DNA of 64,000 nucleotides from Lunularia cruciata (GCA_948567375.1 OX419761.1:36768501-36832500), one strand, 5' to 3'. Shown: positions 33,296-45,024, counted from the first letter of the stretch. Notes: a model not told the origin generated them from the letters alone. Numbers and translations are program-made.

Positions 33296-36110
33296 CCCCA
33301 CTTTAGTGACCTCATGACATTTTGTGTAATATTATGCAATAAGGTACCCGTTATGAGAACTTAATTTTCACTAGCATGACCTCATGATATATTTAAGGAA
33401 TGGAATACAGAACCCGTTGTAAACAACCTAGTTCCATCCCACGTCTAAGTGGACTAACTCTGACTCTGACATATGATAGTAGCCCAGTAAAGATCGTCAC
33501 ATCTATCAGTTACATTCAGAGGTAAGCATGCGTTAGTCTGCATACAGGCGTTAGTCTGATGTTTGTGATGCATAGGTACCTGCAGTGGAGAGTGAGTGCG
33601 AGCAAGCGTAACGTTGAGAGAGAAGCATGACATGGTGACAGCATGAGTATGTTAGTGCATAGGACATGAACTGCCAGAGTTTCAAAAATTATGAGACGCC
33701 CACGGAGCCAGTGTATGAGGACTGGGATTAACCCCTGCATGCTCTACGTCACCATCAGCCCGTCAACACTGCAAGAGACATAAGAAGCAGTCTTTTCATA
33801 GTAACCCTGCGGGATGCCAAGATAGCTGGATGCAATGCCAGTATCTCTCGTACCAAGTTTCTGATCTTTTGCTCGTGGGTGCCAAGGCAAACTCGGTTCT
33901 TCCTGAAAGTGGTGCTCAGAAAAATAAACGAAAAAGATGCAGGGTAGGGAGGCCAGTATTAGCTGTAGCCTTCCTTTGACAACAAAAGCACAGGATATCC
34001 ATCATTTGGTATGTAGTACACCAGAACGGCAGCAGCCAAAAAACCAGCAGTCGGGCGGCAAGGTGGAAGGGTGTGAGTGAGTAACTGACCTGTGTATCAC
34101 CTGTAGGTTCAGAAGTGGAGAACATACCTTCATACCTCGTTTCTCACCTTCATCGCAAGCACCTTATACTGTTAGCGGAGTAAGATGAACTGACCCTTCA
34201 AAAGCTCATCAACATGCATGTCAGGGCATACAAAATTTCCAAGATCTGGGAACTTACTTTGGAACAAAGACTTTTCACATGCAGGTGTGTCGAATTCGCT
34301 CACTCAATCACAACGATGGCCGATCTACTATTTCAAACACAAGAGAACGCTCAACATTGTTATACTCGAGTTGCACATACAGGCACCAGGTCATTACAGA
34401 GATTGAAACGCAGCAATAAGGTACTACATATGAGATTTTCACATTCTAGAAAATCCCCATCTAGGTCCTAAGTTAATCTATTATCGATTGTATTTATTTT
34501 AATCACTTCAACTCCACACGAAATGTGAAAGCTCAAAAGGATATGCTGATGGGTGCAAGCAGGTTAATCACCTCCAACAAAGAAGGTTGTCAGACTACCT
34601 TATCCGGACTCCGACTCTTAACATCGTGAAAGCAATCACACCAGTGTCTGCTACAAAGGACCTAAACGGAATTCTCAAGTTCCTGCAACCAGAGGTCACT
34701 GCTCAGAATGCCCTGACAGTCTAGAGTTTGGGAAAAATCAATCTTCAATGTATTTTACGTCGATCGTTATAGAAGGAGAGATCACAGGAGTTAGGCTGCA
34801 TTGTCCGGCTTGTGCTTGCATATCTACGTAGAGGAGGATCTGTCAACATACTTGCAAGTACCCCTTTAGCTGTATTAGCCCACAAGTCCACACCAACCAC
34901 TAGCAAAGACCCCAACTTGAGTTTCTACCTAATAGGACCAAGAAAGACACGGAGAGAAAAGGTCATTAACGTTAACTAGACAATTTAAATTTTTGGAACG
35001 GTCCGCTTACAAGGGTGAATAAAATGCAACCCATTTCCAGCAGACTGCTGCATGTATGTGACAGACCCCCTGATCAGGGTTCAACTTTTAGGTCTACAGC
35101 TTTTACATGCTTGACAAGCACAATGCCATGCAGACCTAGATTTAGAGCGTGTGCTGAATTATCGAAAAATAGGGCATGGCTAACTATGGTACAGATGAAC
35201 TTCCTCTAGTATTAGTTGTGTGTTCCGGTCTCAACCAGGAAGTTCGTCAAGCATGACATTGTTGCTTTACTGGAGTGTTTCGATGCGCATTCTTGCTCTG
35301 CACTGAAACTCTAGAGCGCCAAATTGCCTCAAGCTGGAGAAACTATTCAACAAAATTTGGTTCTCAAGAACAGAAAGACGAGGTCACAACTCATGCTCCA
35401 TCACCCAACCAGGCTTCGTTTAGAACGTTTCAAGACTAAAAACGGCTGCAAGCACTTCAGCAGCTGCATATGACCCTTTCGCCTTTTAGGTAGAAGATTG
35501 ATATTTCGATGATGATGTTGGCATGACTTTCATTTCCGAGGCTATCATCTTCAAGGCCAACCACATCTTTCACGATTTTCATCAACCTCCCTCCAGTTAT
35601 CCTTCTTCCCCTTCTGCTATGTGAAACGTCATTGGGGCTATCGATACATTGCGGCATGGTGAAGTATCTGCACAAGCGGATTCAAACAATTTAGGAAGAA
35701 TCTAGTCCCATATTTGTGTACAGGTTTGCAGAACCCGTTATGAGAACTGAGTTCCAAACGCACGTGTGATTACTTGACACAACCAGCCTCTGAAACTAGT
35801 TATGTAGCAATGAGAAAACTAGCGACTGATCAACACATCGGAAGATAATCTCAGTTCTGTATGGCTGTCATTCACACAAAGTGGTCAGCGGAAGGAAACA
35901 TTGAAATTAGTTCGGTGTACATGCAAGTAAGCGTGACTGTGCAGAAAGTGTATTTCTAACTAGTACTTGCAAGGGTAAGGGTGACTAACTGTAGTCTCCA
36001 GAATTAGTGTCCGTCCCTAAAAGTTGGAGGAAGAAAGAATCCCTACGAACATCGAAACAAAACCATGAGAATCTTAAGAGGAAAGAGAATACTTAGGAAT
36101 AGTAAGAGGA
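33296..36110. other. Mostly low-copy stretch inside the repeat array
   Basis: One degenerate module D copy lies at about 33745-33910. The rest has no recognised gene. ORFs at 34214-34471 (plus) and 35457-35675 (minus) have mixed amino-acid composition. The latter, with SRRGRRITGGRLMKIVKDVV, looks somewhat protein-like, but I cannot place it in any family or find neighbouring exons. Confidence 0.35.
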
Positions 36111-36862
36111 CTGGGTATAGGTAGATGAGAGCAGAAGCCGTTCTAGGAACGGGTGATCCAGAACTCATTAAATGCATATGATTGGTAACCAAGATATATA
36201 GGTATACGAGAACAGATGCCCTTCTGGGAATGGGTTATCCAGAACTCATGAGGTGCAAATGATCGATAAGCAAGATGTACATAAATGACAATGCTAGAAT
36301 AGTGAGTAATCCATAAAGGTAGAATGCATCAAACGTAACTTGAAGCAAAGGCATAATTGAAACAAATTGAGAATAACATATGGCTGACAGACTAGTAAAC
36401 CACCATGAAATCGAGAACTCTATGCAAACAACTGCGAGAAATAGGTAACGCTCCGTAAAAGACTGCCAGTAAGCAGTGCGTGACCGATCAAAATAAAAAA
36501 CGTGGGCTGGAGTCGGGTAGGAACACTGTATACACAAGAGGTCCCATGAATCAGACAAAGAGCGAAGGAAAACTAATAGGGAGGGAATTAGCTGGGGAAT
36601 GGAGGAGTGGAACAATACGAGAGCTATAGAATGGTGTGGCTGCAGGAACCTGTCGAAGTGTAACAGGGTAACGAGAGCGAAGCGAAAAAGGACAGGATAT
36701 AAAGCATATCACAACAAGCGCTATGGACGCTTGAGTCCTGAGACGCTAAACAGCAAAGGGGAAGCAGAAGGCGGCCATAGTAAACCTTCCCGGACACACC
36801 TGCGACTTCATCAGTGCCTCACGCAGCGCCGAAGTAGCTGAGCAATTGTCAGTACCCCTCAT

Positions 36863-36908
36863 ACCGAGTTTCTGCTCGAAAACTCATAAGTGCCAAGGCA
36901 AACTCGGT
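36863..36908 (+). repeat. Stem-loop in module D
   Basis: ACCGAGTTT (36863-36871) pairs perfectly with AAACTCGGT (36900-36908) across a 28-nt loop. The copy at about 31157-31203 keeps the stem with one G-T wobble, and the copy near 33873 has one mismatch. The copies near 38259 and 41380 have lost it. Confidence 0.6.
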
Positions 36909-37023
36909 TGCTCCCCTAAAGTGCCTCTCAAAAGTATACAGTATATATATGAATTCAGAAGTCAAGAAGGACTCCCAAACAAAGTCCGGTAACCAAGATA
37001 TACTATACGCACAATGCGAGAAT

Positions 37024-37060
37024 TATACTTTATGGATTTATGATAAATCCATAAAGTATA
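37024..37060. repeat. Perfect 17-bp hairpin with 3-nt loop
   Basis: The left arm (37024-37040, TATACTTTATGGATTTA) and right arm (37044-37060) are perfect inverse complements around TGA. Only the right arm, related to ATCCATAAAGTAGAATGCA, occurs in other repeat units, so the left arm is a local inverted copy. Confidence 0.95.
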
Positions 37061-37370
37061 ATGCATCGAATGTAACCTGAAGCAAAGGCATAATTGTAAC
37101 AAATCGAGAACAACATATATCTAAAGACTAGTAAACACCTTGAAATCGATAACAGGTCTTCAAATGAATTCGAGAAATATGACACATTGTGTAATTGACC
37201 ACCAGTAGCAGTGCATGAACGAAGAAAATTAAACTGTAGGCTGGAGTTCGGGTAGGAACACTGGAGACACTGGAGGTCGAAAGTCAGGTATGAACCATGA
37301 AGCAGGCAAAGAGCGAGGGAGAAATAATACGGAGGGAATTAGCTGGGGAAGGGAGGAGTGGAACAATGCG

Positions 37371-37520
37371 GGAGCATGGTGGATGGTGCTTCTGCGATGA
37401 CATATCAAAGTGTGACAGTGTAACGAGAGCGAAGCAAAAGAGGACAGGATATATAGGTATATGAGAACAGAAGCCGTTCTGGGAACGGGTGATCCAGAAC
37501 TCATGAAATGCAAATGATAG
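37371..37520 (+). repeat. Well-preserved junction of modules C and A with perfect hairpin
   Basis: The sequence runs GGATGGTGCTTCTG ... AACGAGAGCGAAGCAAAAGA, then GGACAGGATATATAGG, then the hairpin CCGTTC-TGG-GAACGG at 37474-37488, then GATCCAGAACTCATG. Matching hairpins lie at 28774-28788, 28947-28961 and 36138-36152. Confidence 0.75.
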
Positions 37521-40500
37521 GTAACCAAGATGTAAGTGATGCACAATGGTAGAATAGTGATGAATCCATAAAGTAGAATGCATTATGTAACCTGAAGCAA
37601 AGGCATAATTGCAACAAATTGAAAATAACATATATCTAAAGGACTAGTAAACAACTTTTGAACAACAAAAGAATGCGAGAAATATAAAACGTTATGTAAT
37701 AGACCACCAGTAAGCAGTGCGTGAACGATGAAAAGTAAAACGTAGGGTGGAGTTGGGCAGGAACATTGTAGACACGGGAGGTCGAACCATGAATCAGGCG
37801 AAGAGCGAAGGAAAAATATTAGGGAGGGAATTAGCTGGGGAATGGAGGAGTGGAACAATGCGAGAGCTTATGGATGGTGTGGCTGAGAGACATATCGAAG
37901 TGTAACAGGGTCACGAGAACGAAGCGAAAGAGGACAGGGTATGAAGTATATCGCAACAAGCACTATGGCCGCTTGAGTCCTGAGACACTACACAGTAAAG
38001 GGAAGCAGAAGGCGGCCATATTAAACCTCCACGAAAACATGTGCGACTTCATCAGTGCCTCCCACAGTGCCGAAGTAGCTGAGCAAGTGCCCCCCCTACA
38101 GTACATCGCAACAAGGGCTATGGACGCTTGAGTCCTGGAACGCTAAACAAGTAAGGGAAGCAGAAGGTGGCCATAGTGAACCTAGCACCATAGCACATAC
38201 GACTTCATCAGTGCCTCACGCAGTGCCGAAGTAGCTGAGCAAGTGTCAGTGCTCCTTGTACTGAGTTTCTGCTTGAAAACTCATGCGTGCATATGCATAT
38301 GCAAGGCATATGCAGGAGCGTAGTGGATGGTGCTTCTGCAGAGACATATCGGAGTGTAACAGTGTAATGGGAGCAACGCGAAAGAGGACTAGGTATGACG
38401 AAATGAGAGCAGAAGCCGTTCCTTCAACAGGAGATCCGGAACTCATTAAGTGCATATGAGGTGCAAACGGAATGGAAATATGACATGAGACATGAGAGCT
38501 GAAGCCGTGGAAACATGATATATACAAATCGAAATGGATAGAAAAATGCGGAAAGGAGATGAAGTGAATCTAACAAATCGAATGTAAGGCAAGCACACAC
38601 ATAATATAAATATTTCCTGATAACAACATGTAGAGAACTTATACATCGGGTAATCGATCAGTGCTAAGCGACTCATGTAGAGAAATAGTATACAACTTGT
38701 AATCAAAGACCAATAAGCAAGACTTGAACGATTAAGCAATCTGAAACCAGAAGTCGGGCAGGAACCATGAAGTCGAAAGACTTGTTGGAACCATGAAAGA
38801 GACAAACTTCAAAAGAGCATTTGTTGAGGATGGGTGGAGTGGAGCGAAGTAAGAGGACTGGATATGAAGAAATGAGAGCAGAAACCGTTCCTTGAAAGGG
38901 AGATCCTGAACTCATGAAGTGCATATGAAGTACAGATCGAATGCAAATAAAATGAAAGCAAAACTAAATGAAAAGTACATGCAGAAAGGAGATGAAGTGA
39001 AACTCACAAATCGAATGTAAGGCTAAGCACTAACATAATATATTTATCAGAAGATAACAACATGCAGAGAGCTGTTAACCATCGTGTAATAGAAAAAGAG
39101 CTAAGCAACACATGTAAAGAAATCAAAAGCAACGAGGACTGGAATCTGAGACGACGAGTAAGACAACTGGATATGAGAGCAGAAGCTGTTTGAAGAACAG
39201 GGGATCCAAAACTCATTGAATGCATATGAAGTGCAGATGAAATGTAAACATGGTAAGAGGACTGGATATGAGCAATGAGAGCAGAAGCCGTTCGAGGAAC
39301 AGAAGATCCGGAACTCATTAGGTCCATATGTAGTGCAGATGGAATGGCAATTAAATGAAAGCAAACTAAATAAAAGGAACATGGGGAAAGGAGATGAAGT
39401 GCAACTCGCTAATCGACAGTAAGGCAAAGCACCGACATCATAAAATGATCAGAAGATAACAACATGCAGGGAAACTGCTAACTAACGTGTAAACGAAAGG
39501 CTTTAAGCAACGCATGTAAAGAACTTGCTGAATAACTCATGGGAGGAAATCGAGAACAACATATAATCGAAGACCCATAGAGAAATGTACACCAACGTGT
39601 AATAAGTAATTGCAAAGCAAAGCATGTAAAGAAGTAGTAAACAACTTGTAAACGGAGACCGATGGACGGATATGAAACCTTGTACAGTCTACAAACGGAA
39701 GACGGGCGGGGAACCATAACGTTGAGAAACGGGTAGGAACCATGGAACAGACCACATTTGCGGGAGCACTAGGTGATGATGTGTTGAGTGGAGCGAAGTG
39801 GGAGAGGAGTGTTTGGTGTAATGGCTGAGTCCGAGCGAAATGATAGGGGACTGTGTATGAGAAAAAAAAGAGTAGAAACTGTTCAGCGAACGGGGAAGCA
39901 GAGCAAGGCGTTAGAGACTGGATGTTGAGAAATGAGGGCAGAAGCCGGTCGAGGAACAGGAGATCCAGAACTCACTGAATGCAAATGAGATGCATGATAT
40001 GTAATGTGTACAAGAAATGTGCAGGACGAATTAGTATTAAACCGGGAAAGGAGATGAAACGGAAACAACTGATCCCATGTAAGCAGAAGTAAACGCCATC
40101 TAGAAACAATTGAAGAGCAACACTTGTATACCAATAGCATGCATGCGTTAGAGAACTGGATAGTGGATTAAGATTGTTCAAAGTTTGTGGGTGGGTTCGA
40201 GTTTTAAGCCACGAGAATCATTTTACGAATGACAGTGAGTTCCTCTGTCACGAAAGATTCTTCCCGTTCCAGTTTCAACTATTGCGTTTATAGCCCAGCC
40301 GACTAGACTTCATTTCTTAGTTCGAGTTTTGAGCCATGACATGCATGCTCCATGTCAGCATGATTAAAAGACCACAAAAAATAACAGGAAGTTGCGGAAC
40401 TTTCATAAGAAGTGTGCTCGCAAAAATGATGACTCCATTAGTGCCTTCAACTAGTCGCTACATCTAGCAACTAGTAGTTGTGGAGACTCCCATCGAAACT

Positions 40501-42150
40501 CTCTTATGGGTAACCATACCAGCGTATATGGATGGATGTGGATAAATGATGACAGAAGCGGAGGAACGGGAGATCCAGAACTCATTAAATGCATATGAAG
40601 TGTAGATGACATGGCAATAACATGAAATCAGAACTGACTGAAAAATATGTGAAAAGGAGATGAAATGTAATTCATACACAGCATGTATTATCAAGAATCG
40701 ACCACATATAACTACATGTAGAGAATCTGTCAACCAATGTGTACTGAGAAAACGAAGAGTCAACTCATATAAAGAAATTGCGAAGTTAACGTACGTGAAA
40801 CAATCAGAAACAAACTGAATGAATAGAAAGCAAATTGTAAACCGAGACTAATACAGAAATGTACAATCACGTAAAAACACTAACACTAGTCGCAAGATAA
40901 ACATAAAGCAAAGCATGGAAGGAAGTAGTAAACCACTTGTAGACGAAGACCGATGAGCCCGTCATTGACTTATCAGCAGTTATCGCAAAAAACGTCAGGT
41001 AATGACACAAGAAGTCGGGAAATGGGTAGGAACCATGCCGCGGACCACATTAGGAGTTTTGGTTGAGGAAAGTTGGAGTGGAGCGCAGTGTGAGAGAGGA
41101 GAGTAAGGTGTTATGGCTAAGACTGATCGAAACAACCATGGGTTTGGGTATGGAAAAGAAGAGTAGAAATCGTTCAGGGAACGGGGAAGTAGAGCGAAGT
41201 GTTAAGAGGACTGGATAGAGTATATCGCAGCATGTGCTGTGAACAAATGAGTTCTAAAACACTCAAACAACTGAAGGAGGCAGAAGGCGGTCATAGTAAG
41301 CCTCCTCGAAAGGACATGAGACTTCATCAATGCCAAACGTAGTGCCGAAGTAGCTGAGCGAATGTCAGTACCCCTTGAACCAAGTTTCTGTTTGAAAGCC
41401 CATAAGTGCCAAGGCAAAGTCAATTGCTTCCCCTACATGCCGCTCAACAGCCAGTAACCATGTTGAGAGAAGAGCTGAGAAAAAAAGGTTGCTGAAAACG
41501 GAATTAGGCCTGCAATGTTGAGTAAGGCTTAAGTCGCATGTCAGGCAATTGGATGTGAGGAGTAGGAAACAACTTGTACGAATCGGAGTGAATAGAATAA
41601 TCGAGGCTGGAAAAGCAAGAGTAGCCAAAGAAAAATGTAACACACTGAGCAGAAGAAGAAATAAGAAAGGGAGCGAGATGTACCTGGTGAAAACCTGAAA
41701 GTAAACCAAGATTAGTAGGGAGGCATAACTCAGAACAGAAAACATGACCATGTGGTTGTAAAGTAAAAGCGAAGGGAAATTAGATGAAGTCGATAGAGGC
41801 AGTAGAAAGCGCATATCGTAAGCTGAGAGAGGAAGTAAGACAGAAAACCAAATGAAAACCGAAAGAAGAGAGGAGAGCCCTGGATGCTCTTGGGGGTAGG
41901 TGACCAGCCAGGTGGATGAGAGTATAAATCCATGTTGTATAAACAGACAAATACATGTGCAATTTAAAGGGAGGGACGTGAGATTAATTACTGGCGGGCT
42001 CGGACGGGAACTCCCTGCCTAGTTGATAGAACCAAATTTCTCAAATCTCTGTAGATGCTAAGACAATGATAACCATAGATGTCTTAATCGAAAGGCGTCT
42101 GTCTAAACTTGTGAGAATAACTACTAGTGGGGTCGGACTAGAGCTCCCCA

Positions 42151-43620
42151 CCTAAACCCACCATGGACTGGATGGTGTATATCCAGTCCTGATAAGTCCT
42201 TCAACTTAAACCACCGAAGGGAAGCAGTCAGACTTTTACAAGAAGTCTGCAACGCCAAATGAGTGATACATATGAAGTCATCGAGCTGGAACACAAAGTA
42301 CCGCGGCAGAAAAGACCGGTTATCAGGCAGGAGCCTACTTTAAATCACTTCAGTTGATAATATGATACTCAAGAAACGTTTTATTTGCATTGTTACCTGA
42401 TTAGCATGCAGCTTCTGAATGGGTATGATATGCACTTTAAGATCAGTCCGTGCGAGCATCGACTACAAAACGCTGCAGTAAGTCAGATGTAAATCTGGAC
42501 TGGATTTGCACAAGGTAGCATACTTGTGACAAGTAGCTCTTGTGTAGTTTAGTTTCAGGACAATAAGATCAAATTTCTAAATCCAACGAAATTGCCAGGA
42601 CTTGACACTCTAGAGACTTTAGGGAGGTGAACGCAACAACCTGGAATAGCCAAAGAATAGAGACCTTGGTTATAGGTCCATGAATTGCACACAGAAGCAA
42701 GTAGACGTAACAATGAAGAGAGTACTAAATACTAAGTACAAAGAGATATAAAGGTATAAAGATCTAGTAAGTAGTCGGTAGTAGCAGATCTTTACCAGAC
42801 ATTGTAATGTCGGCCACTCCGTCCGACTCGATGTGAATCCTTGTGACATGCACCATGCAGAGTGAAAGCCCTGAGATTTTGGATCTCGTTCTTTCAGAAG
42901 AAAAAACATCAGTCGACTCCTTCACCAGCTTCCAAGTTGTGGCCCTCAAATCAATGGTTGCTTCCTCTGAGCCATAATCACGGCCGAGGATGCAGTTCCT
43001 CAAACCCAACTCAGGTCCAAGCAGGCCGTATGTCGTGTGGTTACACAACACCATAGGGCTACTCTTCGCTACCTGTTTCTGTCCATAGGGCTAATGCATC
43101 TTTGCCGGAATAGCCTCCTGAGTTAAGGAGAACTCAGTCTTTACAGCGTGAGAAAGTAACAACCTCAATGCAGCCGAAGGCCCTTGTGAACTGCATCAAT
43201 TAGTCATCATGTAGTAGCAGACAATTGAGCTGAACGGCAAGTAGAAAGACAGGTTGATCGCGTCTTCACTTCCTGGACAGTCAACCTGTTGTTTGACCTC
43301 AACCTTATATACAGTAGGAACGTACATCAATTCGAGTCCCTCAAAAGTCTCCTCGTCTGAAACTCGATCCAAAGAGTTTACCACTCAAGTCTGAACTTTG
43401 GCAATCCCAGGGATATTGATATGGAACTCAAAGCTGGGAACCAGAGGAATAGTAGGACCAACAGATGGAGCAGGGACGGAAAAGATGAAGTAAGGGATGG
43501 ATAAATCTGAACAACCTGGATATGAAGAAAGAGAAAGAAGTATGATAGAGCCGCAGAAAGTAGGATTTGCAGCGTCTGTATCGTTGATCGGTTGTTTCTG
43601 CATGGTAGATAGAGGTTCTG
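42151..43620 (-). other. Region downstream of ADA1 with unassigned ORF fragments
   Basis: Three minus-strand open segments (43385-43603, 43196-43384 and 42764-43054) share one reading frame and are separated by stops. The middle one contains VSDEETFEGLELMYVPTVYK, and the last contains GSEEATIDLRATTWKLVKES. Their composition is protein-like, but I recognise no family. They could be a decayed gene, exons of an unrecognised gene, or the ADA1 3' region read by chance. The ADA1 stop is at 43621-43623, so part is presumably its 3' UTR. Confidence 0.25.
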
Positions 43621-45024
43621 CTAAGCTTCAAAAGCCCTGAACGAAATTTTTTCCAAAAGCGCAGGCCAGTCTTCTCCCAAAACTTTCGGATTAAGATCCA
43701 TAGCAGCTTTCAACTCAAGGAGGTTAAGCGGAGTTCTTTGTTTGCCTGGATCATCACACGAACCTTCTGCGGATAACCCTGGTCCATCTCTTGAGGGGAC
43801 ATGATCTACCCAGGACCCATTCAGCTGCTTCTGAGAATGTGCGGAGTTATCCTTTCTCGGCTCTTCCACGTAATTTCCACCATTCTCCTTGGGAACATTT
43901 TGTTTTTCTCTGGTCCCTATCTTCCCTGAACGCCTTGCGCGGACGAGCTCAATGATAGGTTGGATTACAGCCTTCAGGTAAACATCCAAGGCCTTGTTCA
44001 CACAGCGGGCAGTCTCAAGGTTTACATCCTCAAGTCCTCTCTCTGCAGCCATTTGCTGCATACTCCTGTGCAACCTTTCATTATCTGGCAAATTGTCTCC
44101 ATCAAGAAATTCTTCCTCTAGTTTATCCCCGAGCAAAGTTTGAGTAATGGGAGGTGGGGGGTACTTGCTGACGAAATTTTCCGAGCGAGGACCCCCGTTA
44201 CTCGCAATGCAGCCCAAGGGTGGTTTGACAAAGCCATTTTGCAAGCCAAGAATGTCATCCTCCTCGATTTCTTCCTCCTCGTCGTTTTCTTCGGTGTCCT
44301 CAACCTCCCTGATACCGTAAACTCTACCAGATTTTGCATCTCCCACTATAACACCTCCAGGCGCTTTGGTCCCTAAACGAGGTCGCTTAGCAGGGGGTAA
44401 AACGGGACTCAATAGCTCCAAATTTGAATGCTCAGCGGGATAATGTGACTGTTGAACGGGACGGGACATGTCGGGGGTCTTAAGACCCCCATTTTCGAAG
44501 CTCCTTGGAGTTTCTTCGTCAGCACTTCCTCCTTGAGATGTTGAAGCTTCACCCCTGTGATGAAATCCCAAAGGACTCGGTCTCTCTTTCGCCTTCCGGT
44601 CACGAATAGCAGACCTTCCTTTCCTAGGTGAAGACGGAAGTGCCCCATCACCATTGGTTCGAATTGATGGTACAGGTGATCCAGGGCCGGGTTCATCGTT
44701 GGAGACGGATGATACCAAAGGCTTTCTCCGTATTCCTTTTACAGGCTTGGACGTGTCATGGACGAAAGAAGGAGGAGATGGTGGTGCCTCCTGGCAAGTA
44801 GCATTGGAAAATATAGCTCTCACAAACTGATTATGCAATACGACATTCTCTTTCCCAATTGTCGATAGCACCTGCTTGTCTAACTCTGCTTTGGTTAGCT
44901 TAAAGCTCAAAAAACTCGTGAGCAATTGCCAATACTGAGTCTCCTTCACTGGCCCTAAAATTTTCAAAAACTTATTCTTAAAGTCGTGCAGATTAGCCCG
45001 CGTGGATCTTTGCGCAGGCGGCAT
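43621..45024 (-). CDS. ADA1: Transcriptional coactivator ADA1 (SAGA-Tad1/Hfi1 family)
   Basis: ADA1 (Hfi1 in yeast, TADA1 in animals) is a structural subunit of the nuclear SAGA histone acetyltransferase complex. It pairs through a histone fold with another complex subunit. The gene is a single intact exon encoding 467 aa. Residues 8-75 form the conserved N-terminal region (LHDFKNKFLKILG, YWQLLTSFLSFKLTKAELDK, IGKENVVLHNQFVRAI). Residues 133-150 have the plant-typical SPRKGRSAIRDRKAKERPSP. PPAKRPRLG (210-218) is a likely nuclear signal, followed by an acidic run (241-257). Residues 308-363 match the histone-fold region (GDNLPDNERLHRSMQQMAAE, ARCVNKALDVYLKAVIQPII). The C-terminus GEDWPALLEKISFRAFE closes the family pattern. 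The start is ATG 45024 in good context (GAAGATGCC); a GTG at 45054 only extends the frame through a poly-G run. Confidence 0.93.
   Translation of the reverse strand: MPPAQRSTRANLHDFKNKFLKILGPVKETQYWQLLTSFLSFKLTKAELDKQVLSTIGKENVVLHNQFVRAIFSNATCQEAPPSPPSFVHDTSKPVKGIRRKPLVSSVSNDEPGPGSPVPSIRTNGDGALPSSPRKGRSAIRDRKAKERPSPLGFHHRGEASTSQGGSADEETPRSFENGGLKTPDMSRPVQQSHYPAEHSNLELLSPVLPPAKRPRLGTKAPGGVIVGDAKSGRVYGIREVEDTEENDEEEEIEEDDILGLQNGFVKPPLGCIASNGGPRSENFVSKYPPPPITQTLLGDKLEEEFLDGDNLPDNERLHRSMQQMAAERGLEDVNLETARCVNKALDVYLKAVIQPIIELVRARRSGKIGTREKQNVPKENGGNYVEEPRKDNSAHSQKQLNGSWVDHVPSRDGPGLSAEGSCDDPGKQRTPLNLLELKAAMDLNPKVLGEDWPALLEKISFRAFEA

Larger units (their letters stand above)
27400..42150 (+). repeat. 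Array of degenerate composite repeats of unknown family
   Basis: At least ten partial or full copies of a roughly 650-800-bp composite unit occur, mostly in plus orientation. Modules in order: (A) AGAGCAGAAGCCGTTC with a small hairpin, then GATCCAGAACTCAT and GCATATGAA; (E) AACTAGTAAACA ... GGGTAGGAAC ... GGGAGGGAATTAGCTGGGGA; (C) GGATGGGTGGAGTGGAGCGAAG ... GGATGGTGTCTTGGCTGAGTG ... GGACTGGATAT; (D) GCTTGAGTCCT ... GCAGAAGGCGGCCATAGTAA ... GACTTCATCAGTGCCT ... GTGCCGAAGTAGCTGAGC ... GTGCCAAGGCAAACTCGGTT. Well-preserved units lie at 28.93-29.60, 36.12-36.94 and 37.45-38.10 kb. Reading frames are not conserved between copies, so the unit is probably non-coding. A solo LTR, an inverted duplication and low-copy DNA (33.3-36.1 kb) interrupt it. 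Confidence 0.8.

Noticed and set aside
27400-42150. CRISPR-like array
   Set aside because: Repeats are long, degenerate and modular, with no regular short repeat/spacer periodicity, and the DNA is eukaryotic.
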